Notes under the pieces: generated by a model
Told to the model about the DNA's origin: nothing
What the model saw: the letters and a program-made list of their open reading frames with translations, nothing else
Database searches by the model: none
From: Alentia gelatinosa
Taxonomy: Eukaryota; Annelida; Polychaeta; Phyllodocida; Polynoidae
Assembly: GCA_950022655.1 (NCBI GenBank)
Contig: OX465584.1
Coordinates: forward strand, 42,576,723-42,640,722
Length of the DNA stretch: 64,000 nucleotides
Direction of reading: 5' to 3'
Translations under genes and position numbers: made by a program
Part shown: positions 11,942 through 23,828 of the stretch, piece by piece
Numbering within the stretch: position 1 is the stretch's first letter
How the letters are laid out: each line of letters opens with the position of its first letter

Positions 11942-12226
11942 GGCCCGGCGTCCACCTACTACGATATTGCACCGATATGGTCTACGATGCACCTCCCGAT
12001 AAAAAATCGAAATCGCGTCGGGGGGTCCCCTAATATCGGGGCAGTTGACCACGTTTCTGCGATTAGACACCGATAAAAAAAAATTCAATGTGTGGCGTAT
12101 TGGCATGTCTAGACATATGTCTACGATTTTGCACCTTCCTGATATGTCTCCGATATTTGCTTTTTGTATCGGTGCCATATCGGTAGGCCTAAAATTTCTA
12201 TCGTAGTAGGTGGACGCCGGGCCTAA
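11939..12226 (+). mobile_element. MITE family A, copy 2
   Basis: An element of about 288 bp with terminal inverted repeats GGCCCGGCGTCCACCTACTA and its complement. TTA lies at the left and TAA at the right. The interior contains CGATAT, CACCGATA and CACCTCCCGATA words on both arms and a central block with GTCTAGACATATGTCTACG. Same orientation as the 23.7-kb copy. Its left edge is shared with the right edge of MITE B. Confidence 0.88.
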
Positions 12227-13374
12227 CCCCTAACCCTATACACTTAACTAAAAATGGCAGACTCACGAATTTTGAGGATTTTGTCACATATGTATAATTC
12301 ACTATCAATGTAATCATGCTGACATTCGATTTCAAGATATTTTATCGAGCAACATAATGCAACTCCACAAATACTCCGAAAATATTATCAAAGTCCATCG
12401 AGTATATATATTGAAAAAAATATTTATCAAATCATTTCTCTAAAACCGCTGACAATACACCCTGGGGTCCTGTCCTGCCATAGCGCAGCAATTCCTTAAA
12501 GCATTGTTCTGCCGTTGAAGGGTTCATTGATTAATGTGAGTATCGCACGGTATCAAATAAACATTGGAATGTCATTATGCATATCATAGTTATAGACCTT
12601 AACCAAAGGATCCATCATTTATTGTGTCCTGATTTGTTTCTGATTCCTAGTAAATCTAGCCAGATACATACCTCTAACCCAAAGTAATTGCTCGTGATTA
12701 CGCCGTATATAGGTCAATTAGAATAACATTAAGAATTAGAGACACTACCATGCACATACATCTTTTAGACAAAACCCACAATATCCTGGCTTTGTATTCT
12801 CTGATAGCCTCCCAGCAGATATTCAACATAGTTTTAAAGTCGCGGTGAACAGCTATCTATATATGCAGTGCTACACATATATCTGGCAAAGGACAGCTGC
12901 ATGCATATGCTTGAGGTTGCAGACTATTTGTGTCTAGATGTTGTTACAAGTGTAGACCATGGATGGGACTAGGATTCTTAAGAGAAGACCCGTTGTCATA
13001 TCATACTCAAATATACACGAGTATGTGAGAGAGGTTTCTATCGCCTGTGTCACTATAGCTTACCTGATTAAATCATGGTGACAAGCGGACATATTTTGCA
13101 GGGCTTCATTCGGTTGAAACATTAATTTAGATGTTGATGTAAACCTGCAATGTCATCTGCACATTTCCTGAATAATAAACTCAGACAAATCACACCTGTG
13201 TTATATATTTTCCTTTTCTCATCATCCATCATGGTTGGGTTCCGGGTGCTCTACGCCAAAGGTCGAGGTAGCCACTTGCACATCCTCCTATAGACCTGAG
13301 AAGAGTAGTTCTCATTCACAACACCAGTTGGCAGCAGTGCATTGGAGCATTGGATGACAGAGAGACATGTTTTC
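12227..13374. other. intergenic, nothing recognised
   Basis: AT-rich, starting with two telomere-like words (CCTAACCCCTAACCC) just after the MITE, too short to mean more. No gene or repeat is supported in the rest. Confidence 0.5.
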
Positions 13375-14340
13375 TTTAAAGCTGAAATACGGGAACTAAT
13401 CTTAATGATAATTTCAAAAAATATAACGCCGCCCTCTCACTGTGTGAGAGGGCGGCTAGTGTGTGAAGCACCTGCCACTGACCACTCACCCCGTCCCCAT
13501 GTCGCAGTCTGCGCTGTGTGGGGGTATATAGGACCCACACGCAGAGTCATGGTGGTCAGTGCACAGGGTGGGAGCTACAGGTGAAGTATGGAGGGTAGAT
13601 CTTACATTGCATGAATCCCCAAAGAGTGCATTTATTACATGCAGTATTATGAATAGTTTTCCATACAGATACACATACAGATATATAGAGAGACACATGA
13701 TACACAGAGTTATATAGATACCTTCCCTCCCTCCAACAAATATCATGTTTACAAATAACCTTTACAGGACCAGTCCAGCCTTGGCCCCCATGTCATGGCT
13801 CACTGCCCTGCTAACTTTCTCTCACCTGGCCTTGCATATTCATTACAAAGTGTGCAAAATACAGTGTGATTAACCTGAGTAAATATAGATCCACAGATAC
13901 AGGTACACAGATATACATAGATATTGAGCATATATTGTTTTAGTTACCATATTTTCTTGTGGACATTGTACTGCCTTTAGTGCTTGTCATGGTTGGTAAT
14001 CACGGCTGTGTGTACACTGCTGAGTGTCAGATCTGACTGACTGCCCTCAGCCCTCTAGCTGTCGGTTTTATAGCTCCAGTCTGACAGTCGGCGCAGGTAA
14101 CGATGCCCTAACACTACTCCCATGCTTTAGCATTGGAGCAGAGCTCCTATAGACGACCATTACCTCAAAGTTGTCCAGGGTACATATACACAAGGCCTGA
14201 CAGCGCCCCATGCTACTCCCAGTGAATAAATGCCCTAGGTTGTCCCGTTCTGCACATGCTCAGCCATGTGGAGGGCGGGGCCTATTCTTTTGAATTAATT
14301 AATAGAGATTAATTGCTTTATATAAGCTTTAACCTTTGTG
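13375..14340 (+). repeat. repeat X, copy 1 (uninterrupted)
   Basis: A dispersed repeat of about 950 bp. Its first 630 bp match, in reverse complement, 41640-42392 plus 47348-47378; its last part (to TTTATATAAGCTTTA) and general layout match 29180-30170. It carries a strong hairpin at about 13430-13457 (GCCGCCCTCTCAC / GTGAGAGGGCGGC), a GGGGGTATATAGG block near 13520 and tracts of GATACACATACAGATA type. No open frame is conserved. This copy preserves the site that is split by the Ngaro element in copy 3. Confidence 0.75.
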
Positions 14341-15130
14341 TGTGCATCAACAACGTCCCCCGAATGTGCAATAGACATTTTCATTGAACCATTCTTTCGA
14401 AATGTATTTTGCAATTGTAATAACAAAAATTGATCTTTTCACATTCATACTTCAGACCACCATGTGCTATGAATGATATCCTCCAAGCAACAAGAACAAG
14501 GCAGTGACTTCAGAATGCGGAAGGTTTGAACGTTCACTATAAAATGAAACTATCAGATATAGATTTCACAAATTCCCTGTGGTTATATTTTCACCAGTCA
14601 CTGCCTCTAGAAGTTGTTTGCCCACTGACTTCACGTGTTTGTTGTTTACAGGGAGAAGTTCCTCAGTCAGCAGTCATGAGCTGGGCAAAGAGGCGTTATC
14701 GCGTACCCCATTATATCCTGCTGCGTGTTTCGCCAACCCCTCTTATCCCTAACCCCGTTTTAAAGATCGATTCCAAAGAAATATCCGGCACTAATTGACG
14801 GTACAAAAAACATGGTCTGAAGCACAAATCATGACCGATTTGTATAGATTGGCTTAAAATAAACCAGTCGCAATTAAAACCAGTAAAGACATTAAAAGTG
14901 TCCGTGTAAAGATTTACATTCTTAAAGATTTAAGATTGTTAACATAATATGGAAACGACTATAATTTATTACTACGATCGAACATGGTAAAGCACAAAAC
15001 GCATACACTCTGTGTTTATGTTATTTCAGAGCAAGGACCCATGTGGTGCAGCAAGCCATATCAAAGCATATCCAATTAAACCCTTATTTCCGAATACCAG
15101 TTAGAATTAGGCCTTAGAATTATATGTAAA
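14341..15130. other. intergenic, nothing recognised
   Basis: AT-rich sequence with one 90-codon frame (14526-14798) that lacks any recognisable domain or splice context. Confidence 0.45.
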
Positions 15131-15592
15131 TCAAGATTTAGAGAGAGCGTTCGTGTAGACATCCGCGTCTCCTCCACTCTCCCGGATGTTTCCGCGTGTG
15201 AAGGAGCACGGTGTTTGGAGAGTGTCACGCTGCCCGTGGTATCTGTGGCCGCCACCTGGTGGCACGGCAGCGGAACACACCTTGCGGTGCCGCAGAGGAC
15301 TTGTTATTAGTCGGGCGTACGGAAGAGGAGAGGGCGCCAGTTCACCGGGAGGGGGCGCTTTGCAGAGCGGCGGTCACTTTAATCCGTGACTCCTTATTCA
15401 CTGTGATGCCTACCTGGTTAACAGCAGAGTTACCCTCTCCTAAGTCTGCCCACCAAGGAATATACCATACACATGACCTGGGCTTCACTGTATCGAGACA
15501 AATGACTGTACTAGTGCGGACCCTGTGAACTGTCCCTCGCACAGAGTACATCACATACAACCACAATAAACAGCTGGACACAGGAGCAAGGG
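15131..15592 (+). other. GC-rich exon-like stretch ending in a strong splice donor
   Basis: About 460 bp of GC-richer sequence ends at GGAGCAAGG/GTAAGTTATG (donor at about 15592/15593), a near-consensus donor. It contains a 105-codon frame (15211-15528) that stops before the donor, so an untranslated 5' exon is more likely than a coding exon. It also holds CCACCTGGTGGC (about 15253) and CCGGGAGGGGGCGCT (15345-15359), the latter close to a CTCF core. No downstream partner exon is recognised. Confidence 0.35.
15345..15359 (+). promoter_or_regulatory. CTCF-like core motif
   Basis: CCGGGAGGGGGCGCT contains AGGGGGCGC, the invariant half of the CTCF recognition core known from bilaterians, preceded by CC at the expected spacing. 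A second, weaker CCACCTGGTGGCA lies about 90 bp upstream. One short motif can occur by chance in GC-rich DNA. Confidence 0.35.
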
Positions 15593-17098
15593 TAAGTTAT
15601 GTAATAATATTCTTACACTTATAAATTGTCTTAAAGTAATGCCTTAAGTTGGAGACTGATTGACTTATCTCCTGTTCTTCGGAATATGTGATTGAAACTA
15701 TGTCATATCTGGACAAAGACTATACAATATAGATGAAAAATTATTAGAAGACACTTTGACGAGTCACATTATATCAGTGAGGGACTGAGCCCTTTGAACA
15801 TACGTTACACTGCTTTTTATGAATATATATATATAAATATATATATACATAAGAAGTATGGCAAAAAAGTTGTTTCTCAACATCAATCAGAAAATGTAGT
15901 TGTAGGAGTGTGGGGGTATTGGGGTATGAGGGTATTCTAGATATAGGTACATGTAGGTGAGTGTCTTAATGCAGACCGGGTACAGTTTGGGTGTAAGAGG
16001 GGATTAGACCCCAAATATGGAACCACGAGCACCCCAGACGTGCGCCATATATGGGCATTCGTCAGAGTATTTACTCGCGACTGTTCGTTAGCTCACATAT
16101 GAACGATAAATCCGCGTTCAAAACGTATCAAACCACACGCAATCATGAAGTGAAGCAGTTTAACATATCCACATATGACTTATGCAAATGCATTTATGTA
16201 ATAACTAAAGTCTCAGACTAGGATTGCTAATGCCCTCTGCTTTCATTCGGATATATGTAATTCCTCATGGTACTTAAGTTTGGGAAGGTGGATACTCACC
16301 GTTTTACCATGGTATTTGGTCAGGGATAAACGGGAACCGATTGTTTTCAGAATTCACCGAGCAAATTACACCAGCTCTTGGCTCAGTTACGGAACTAATC
16401 TATGCAACTATTTGCTTTTCGCACTTGAGTGTGATATATTATCTTTGCATAAGTTTTTCTCCAAGTTAATTGTTTGAAATTCTTTGCAAAATATTTCTCC
16501 CCTATTCCCCTGGCGCTCACGGTATACATTTGTTCATAATTTATTTCAGTGCATCATCATTCCACTTCCCTAATTAAGAGAATCATCTAAGGAATATCTC
16601 AAACTATGTAATAAGTAATTCATTTCATTTACACCACTCTTACAGTTGAGTTGATTCTCGATATATCATAAGGTCTTACTTCAGGGGCCGTTTATAAAAG
16701 ACCGTTGAAATCTATTCAGTATTGTCGTCCTTCCTTTGCTACGAAAAGGCGGTCAGTGATAGCTTGTCCCATATTAGTTCTTTCAGGTGAATGACATACA
16801 TATTCTGTGTAACCAAGAGAATTCTCGTGATGTCTTTTTTTCCTATATTGCAAATTTACCAGAAATTACTAGACCGTGTCACAGTACATGAGGGTATGGG
16901 GAGCGCTGGGAGGGTGATGTATGTCACCTGAAGTCACGACTCAGACTTCCTACAAGCGAGGTCGGTACCTATTGTGCCAGGGGTACTCACCCCCAAACAC
17001 CGGGCACCGGCAATAAACAGGAAATTCTCTTTTTGTACGACTACCGGATTCCGAGTATATCACTGGACATGTACCTGAAAAGGTGAAGAGATTATCAA
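15593..17098. other. intergenic, nothing recognised
   Basis: AT-rich with a short TATA-type dinucleotide tract at about 15824-15852. No gene is supported. Confidence 0.45.
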
Positions 17099-17132
17099 GG
17101 GGTGGGTAGGGGGGTAGGGGGTGGGTAGGGGA
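17099..17132 (+). other. G-quadruplex-forming tract
   Basis: At least six runs of three or more G separated by T, TA or TG over about 34 bp (GGGGTGGGTAGGGGGG and onward), satisfying the usual four-run, short-loop pattern. It lies in intergenic DNA. Confidence 0.6.
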
Positions 17133-17961
17133 AAGGGGTCTACAAACCATATGGATCCTCATTTAGAGCGCTATACTCGAGTATATTGCAGACAATATGA
17201 AAAGATCACTTGATATCAAATTTAAATAACTTATAAGTTTGAGCTCCACACTATTTTTCTCTTACTTTTTCAATCAATTTGCGTTGTCAGGAGTATGACT
17301 ATTACTACGTATTTTAACACCCAAACCAGCACCAGCCATCAGCCAATCTTAAAATGTGTACATGAAAAAGGTTGGTGGGAAGGGATGCTCACCATTTACC
17401 ATCTCCAATACATTGCACTCTTATTTGGGGGATCCACTTCATAATAACAGTTCTTAATCGCATAAGCTTGATTCCAAAACGTTCAAATCACAACATCAAC
17501 AATACAGCATTCACCTGGGACACCGTAACCTAAAAGACCGATCCCTAATAAATCTTTCTACTCATATGGTTTATGATTTGACTCTTTCCTTCCACCACCA
17601 CATTTGGACCAAGCACATGCAATACGCTCAATCTACCAGGACAAAAACTGATTCATTCTCAGAATACGTGCGGCCACCTGTAACACTTTGGCAATCACAC
17701 ATGGTCAGATGACCTCGCAGGTATCCTCCCTCCCCCGCTCCCCCGTATCATACACACCTCACTGCAGACATTACTGGCCATACCAGGGGTTAGGTCACAT
17801 GGTTTACTAGTCGCCATGTCAACCACTGGCCATCTCTGAGTTTGTCGCGGTAACAACTGGTTTGGGCTCTCGCTCATAAATGTTCATATACAAGGCGCAC
17901 ATTGTGGTCTGTGGTGATTTTCTTATTGATACTGATATTGTAGGGTGCAGTCATCCGGTGG
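17133..17961. other. intergenic, nothing recognised
   Basis: Only short open frames; no repeat or gene was seen. Confidence 0.45.
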
Positions 17962-18145
17962 ACCCCTCTCACAAGATCTCACACTCTGTAAGTGGTATTC
18001 TGTACTCTCACTACGCTCTATGGGTGTAAAATTCTTAACGAACTAGGCTTAGAGCCCCGTTTGTTAAGAATTCTTCTCCCGTAGAGCGTAGTGAGAACCT
18101 TGTACAGAATACCACTTAGAGAGTTGAGATCTTGTGAGAGGGGTG
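17962..18145. repeat. near-perfect foldback element
   Basis: The left arm starts ACCCCTCTCACAAGATCTCA and runs through AAGTGGTATTCTGTAC and CTCACTACGCTCTA. The right arm is its inverted complement, ending at about 18145. The inner arms (TTCTTAACGAAC / GTTTGTTAAGAA) continue the pairing, so about 80 bp on each side fold with only a short loop and few mismatches. It may be a MITE or an inverted duplication; as RNA it would form a long hairpin. Confidence 0.8.
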
Positions 18146-19017
18146 CCCTCCGCCCCCTTCTTAACATTACTTTTACTAAAGTGAATGGCTTTTAACCCAT
18201 TTTCCTCTGCATCCGGAAGTATCAACATTTAGTAAATGTGCATTACATGCTCAATGTCATCGAGGGGATTACTTTATAACAATATTCTCATGACAAACTG
18301 AGATTGGTCAGTTTGGACCTATACAGGAACTGACAAACATTCTTTGTTTGTAAAAAAAGGAAAGGGAACAGTTCTGCTATCAAACCACTAGACCCAACTT
18401 TTCTATTTCATCGATTGTTCGTTTATGGCCGGGAGGATGTAAAGAGTTTGCTCAACTAGCGCTACAGATTTGGTAGGGGTCACTTCCTTACACTCCTTCT
18501 CCTGATATTCCTTCCATCTAAATACAGCACTTTTCAGATTATATAACCGGGCATGAGAGTCTACATGAGGGGTCTAGGCGGTGGATAATTCCTTTGACCT
18601 CACCATCTCTAAAATCATTCTCCTGTTTGTCGAAGTCCTTACAATGCCATCGTCTCTATGTCTAAGCCAGGTGTGATGGCATTCAGGGAATTACAGGTAG
18701 CAAGCTAGGGTCTTTGTAGCATTAAGATTAACCATACTGTAACTACACTACACTTTCAGTGAACATAGACCTCCCCAACACATTCCTTGAGATATATTTC
18801 TATACGGACGATACTAAGACTTGGGCAGGAGCGGACTGGTCAGGATGTGGCTGGTTCGGATGAGATAAATACATACACAATATTGACTGGTTTCAGATAC
18901 AAGCGGCCGTATATGCTTCGAGGAGCGAGGATATTGCGTAGAGTTAACTCCGATACACACTCCCTATGTGTTATCAATGGACACCTTGTATTAGGTAGAT
19001 AATAAACACCCCTGGAA
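18146..19017. other. intergenic, nothing recognised
   Basis: No gene, RNA or repeat was supported. Confidence 0.45.
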
Positions 19018-19140
19018 CATGTCACGTACGGCCATGCCAAATGTCACGTACAGCCATGCCAATGTCACGTACGGCCATGACAGCCAATATCACAGAAATT
19101 AGGAACTTAGACTGCCAAATGCAGCGGCCAATGTCACGTA
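19018..19140. repeat. short tandem repeat of TGTCACGTACGGCCATG units
   Basis: Three adjacent units of about 21-22 bp at 19018-19082 share TGTCACGTAC(G/A)GCCATG, and a fourth partial copy (AATGTCACGTACGAG) follows at about 19131. Confidence 0.75.
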
Positions 19141-22100
19141 CGAGATCAAGCTGTAAAGTTCGTCTATATTAAGCAATATACGAGCGTATCTTAGGTAAGG
19201 ATATTCACAGAAAAACTCGTGGAGAACTTATGTTGAGCGAATCACTGAAGGTAGCCATACGTGGCACGTCATTGCCATTGAGCTTTACACTTTTATTAGA
19301 ACTTCTTTCCTTCTGAGAAACTTGTTTAAAGACCACGCGTAACTGGTCGCGCCACAAAGTTCTTATGCTGCTCACATTATATTTTCATGAGCATATTGCC
19401 AAAGGTTATAATATATATATACATTTGATTTCCTCTTATATTCACGACTCTTAAACATGGTAAAACAGGGAGAATATATATTATATTTAAAAGGAGAGGC
19501 GAAAGTCGCTGGTGAGAAAGATATGTGTTTTCTGGAAGTTTACTGTCTCCGCGTGATTGTGCCTACGTGCACATCCGTATTGTATCCACCTCCAGTCTCA
19601 ACAAGTCGTTACTCATGTCAACTTGTTTGTGAGAACCTTGCTCGCATGTCCGGCTTTCTCACGCTCCTCAGATGAACGTATACGCATGCATCTATATGTT
19701 AAAGGAAAACCGTAATTATACTAAATCCTTCTTATGTAGGAAATAAGGTTTTAAGTTGTGGTAAATATTAGGGAGAAATACCTATGGTGCATAAAAAGGG
19801 AGGAATACTAAGCTATTATTTTCCCTAAAACTATTATTTTCCCTTCAATTATTATCTTTTCCAAGCTAATATATTTCCTTTTGTGTATGCTATGTATGTA
19901 GAGGTTTTACCTCAAGACGGTTGCACGTGGCAGGACATGTCAGAATCCTCTTGGAGGAACGCGCAAACATCTTTGCGGTTTCCTTCTTATTATGGGATAG
20001 AGGCCCCTTGACGGAAAAGACGTATCCATATTTGGGGGAGCGTTTTGTCCCTACATGTGACCATTAGTAACCAATTGGGAAAAATGTAACCATGTTTGGA
20101 ACAAACTACCACGCCTGTTATTGTCTGTATAAGGAATGGTATGTGAGTGTGTGACGTACTCGTCCGATGTGACGTCTAAATGTACTCTGGTTATATAATA
20201 AAGCGACTGCCGGCATACGGCAGATCAGATCCTCTCTCCTCAGCTTCAACCACACGTTGTCACTAGAGTTGTTTTGTTACGAAGCCTCACCCCACTGTGT
20301 GACCAGAGCGGTTTCAGTGGGGGAAGCAACTCAGCACGCATGAGGTGCGGACGAGCATACCGGCCCCTTTGACAGAACACCACTGGATATGAACACACGT
20401 TTTCGGGAAACATGTGTCAATTACATAGTGTTAATATAGGGGAGGTTGTAATCTTTCAGTAACAGTTTGAAAGTGACTGTATAAACTAATTTCATAAATT
20501 TTTACCTCGAACACAAAATTTCATTTCATGATCTGCTCCCTCTGATGTGGGACTGCAGATTTAATATCAGAAGTTTTTTCCGAATGTCCGCGTTCACAGA
20601 TCCCGCCAGATCACGTTACGCGCGCTCGAAAAGGATTTTTACCTAACATAATATCAGAAGTTACTAAAGAAGTATCAAACCTGAGAAGGGCTCCTCAGAT
20701 TTGAAAGATATTCACTGAAAGGCTGAAATTTCCATTTGTATCATCTCCCTCTTGACAAAATGCAGTCGTAGCAATTCCATTTCCTGCATGACCTCAAGCT
20801 CAGTACATATACAGGGATCAACAGGAGGCCTCTCCTACTTCTCCATCACGTGATCTGAACGCACAGACAAACATGGCTGACACCCTTCTCGTGCTTTGTC
20901 ACGACTGCTTCTTGTTTAATTTGGGTGAGTCTGCAGGGAGTGTACAAGGCACTAGTCGGGGACGTCTTGGGGGCATGCTGGTATTACATAAAAGGTAGTA
21001 TTTTCAAGGTACCCATTTTATGTTTCCAAATATGATATTATCTACCATGACAATCTAAAGGTATGAGTCTTAAAATCAATCTCAAATTTTGATGGGACAT
21101 TTTTCCCCACTGCGATTCTAGATTTATGTTTGTCCAGATTTAAAACTGCCAGCATTCATAACTATGAATAGAAAGCAAATATAAATTCAATCGTTTGTTC
21201 TGTTGTGGATGAATCATATTTTCATGCTTTAATCACAATTAAAGAAACATAGACTTTGATCCAATTATTGAGCCAGCAACGGTTAAATTATGATCGAGTA
21301 GTGGTCTTTATCGCTCAATACTAATGTTTGCTGAAATTCTTCCAGAGTGTTCTATTTATCCTCTTTTCTCTTGATTCAGTTTTGATGTTTTCAGCAATCT
21401 CTCAGATTAAATTAGAATGAAAATCTATAAAACGAATAGGCAGGATAGATGTTTGGCGCAGTTAAATGAGTCAGAACAAAACTTTCAGATTTGGCTTTTT
21501 AGATTGCAACTGACAAAGTGACTTTGTGATATGTGCAATTAATAATAAAAAGAAAAAGGAGGGAAAAAAGGACACTACGATTTACATTTCTACCCTCTAG
21601 CATTGTACCACATCGCATCAAATCTCCATTACCCTTCCGCAAAATGATATGGTAGTCACATTGCTGTGCTGCCTGGGGTATCCCTGGTATAGGAATTGCT
21701 TCCGTACCATACAAAAACCACAGTTGAAGACCCATTGGGCAAATCTCGGAAAGGGGGGGAAGTCCCACAAACCGCAAAAAAAAAGACGGTGCTAAAATAG
21801 AAAATCGACAAATCGTCGATATAGCAGGTGGGCGATGAGCTGCAGTAGCACGCGCCATGCACGGCGTGTATACGTTAATAATCAATATCCCAATCACCGT
21901 GCTAGGACGTGCTAGGAATCATTAGACATGGGAAGAAGCTTTAAATCTGGAAATATTATAGACCTAACTGGAAAACATGGCCCAAATAAAGAAATCCCAT
22001 ACCGTTCTTTCCCTGCATAGGGTAAAAACATTTAAGGCTTTTTTTTTAATTCAATATCAAGGCAACATTCACCCCATGAGGGCGTTTTTACATGCTGTCA

Positions 22101-23541
22101 TGGATACAAACAACGAGGGAAAACGATACAATAGCAAAAGGCTATAACGGTATACATAAGGCACGAGTTGACCACCACATCCTTGTTGAATGATATGGGA
22201 AGCTTTACTTCACAAGGAAGTATAGAGGATGGATTCTCTAAAGGGACGACTTGATACGACTTGAGGTCTATCCAAACTACAAATGACCAAAAGCATTCTG
22301 AACTGTGACAGTAATCAAATAGGTGAGACATCAAATACAATATATTATGTGATTCGGCACACATGGTCTTGTCAAGGTTAAAAAGAGAGTGTACTTAGAA
22401 AAGGCCGTTGGCGGTAAACGGATATGTTTTATACGCCTTTTCAAAAGGATATTTCCGTCAACAAGGTATGCACACACATATTGTTTGAACGAACCACAAG
22501 CGAGGATCGGCCCTCTTTGCAATGGACCGGCCGGTGTTCGAGAAATATAGGCGCATGTATATATACCGCATATGTTAGCCTTTGTCTCTATCATCTAGGT
22601 TATATCTAATCTCAAGCTTGTCTGGGAATATATACATCAATATAATGGTCAAAATATTTCGAAATAGCACTATTTACTTAAAAACATCCATAAGTATCCA
22701 ACGTAGTAGCGTACTTGTGGTTATCTGTCAAGTATTCTTTCTAGAAATCACATTTCTTTGATGGAAGTAGATTTATAAGTCATTCTAACTGCCTCTATAT
22801 TATAAAAGACGTATTCCTTGAATCATATCTGTATTAAGCAACAGGTAAACAGGTTTGGTATCTGTAAAAGACTTGAAAGTTAATCTACATTTGGGAATCT
22901 AAATTCTTTCCATTCACAAAGTTCATCAAGGTACATCCTCTCTAAAGGAATGATAGTCTCATAAAGTACCAATAATAAAATGGTACTACTAGAGTTTGAT
23001 CATACCTTCGAATGTTAGCGTATTACAGTGATGCATTCAAACAGTAGAGATACTCCTATATCAAGAACCATGTTGTGGGAGGAATGCAGATGTGGAACGC
23101 TACAGGAGGCGCCCTTGTTATTTGACCATGGATGAGGGTCGGCCAGTGTAAGCATAGTATTCAGTTTGCTCATATATGGATGTGAAATATATAGTGCGGT
23201 GATTTCGACCTAAGTCATTGGGAAGTAAGTCTTACCAACGTCACTTCACATACAGAAAAGTTGAGTCTTAACAAATGTAATTGCCTAACCTCCTGCAAAC
23301 ATCAATCGAGACACCAGACACATTGATACTGGGTGCTTGGATGTGGGGTGGCAGTTACATGAGGCAATGACGTTAGGGTGTGACGTAGCAGGCTCCATGC
23401 AAATAGTCGGGCGGTCTGGACCAGCAAGCTTTACATGCCCAACCGGGTCACTTGTTGTACAACATTTGTCTCAAGTACAAATGAACTGGATAATGTATCG
23501 TATTTCAGTATGTTTACTTCAGCCAGAGTATTTATAAGCCT
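19141..23541. other. intergenic, nothing recognised
   Basis: 4.4 kb of AT-rich DNA with no supported gene. A TATATAATAAAG word at about 20193 followed by GC-richer sequence looks LTR-like, but no second copy or primer-binding site is seen. Open frames of 60-130 codons on both strands carry no recognisable domain. Confidence 0.45.
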
Positions 23542-23828
23542 AAGGCCCGGCGTCCACCTACTACGATATGGCACCGATATGCCCTACGATGCACCTCCCG
23601 ATAAAAAATCAAAATCGCATCGGAAGGTTACCTAATATCGGGGCAGTTGACCACGTTTCTGCGATTAGACACCGATAAAAACCCCATATAATGCATGGTG
23701 AATTGGCATGTCTAGACATATGTCTACGATTTTGCACCTTCCCGATATGGCACCGATTTTGACATTTTGTATCGGTGCCATATCGGGAGGTCTACGATTC
23801 TATCGTAGTAGGTGGACGCCGGGCCTTA
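23542..23828 (+). mobile_element. MITE family A, copy 3
   Basis: Terminal inverted repeats GGCCCGGCGTCCACCTACTA and its complement, flanked by TAA at the left and TTA at the right. The interior is colinear with copy 2 (12.0 kb), including CACCTCCCGATAAAAAATC and GTCTAGACATATGTCTACG. About 285 bp, non-coding. Confidence 0.88.

Noticed and set aside
12221..12240. Telomeric repeat
   Set aside because: Only two CCTAACCC-type words; too short and probably coincidental next to the MITE end.
13430..13461. Helitron 3' end (hairpin followed by CTAGT)
   Set aside because: Repeat X similarity continues on both sides of the hairpin, and the CTAG is not kept in the 42-kb copy, so it is not a terminus.
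20150..20400. Solo LTR suggested by TATATAATAAAG followed by GC-richer sequence
   Set aside because: No second copy, no TG..CA boundaries with duplication, and no primer-binding site could be shown.
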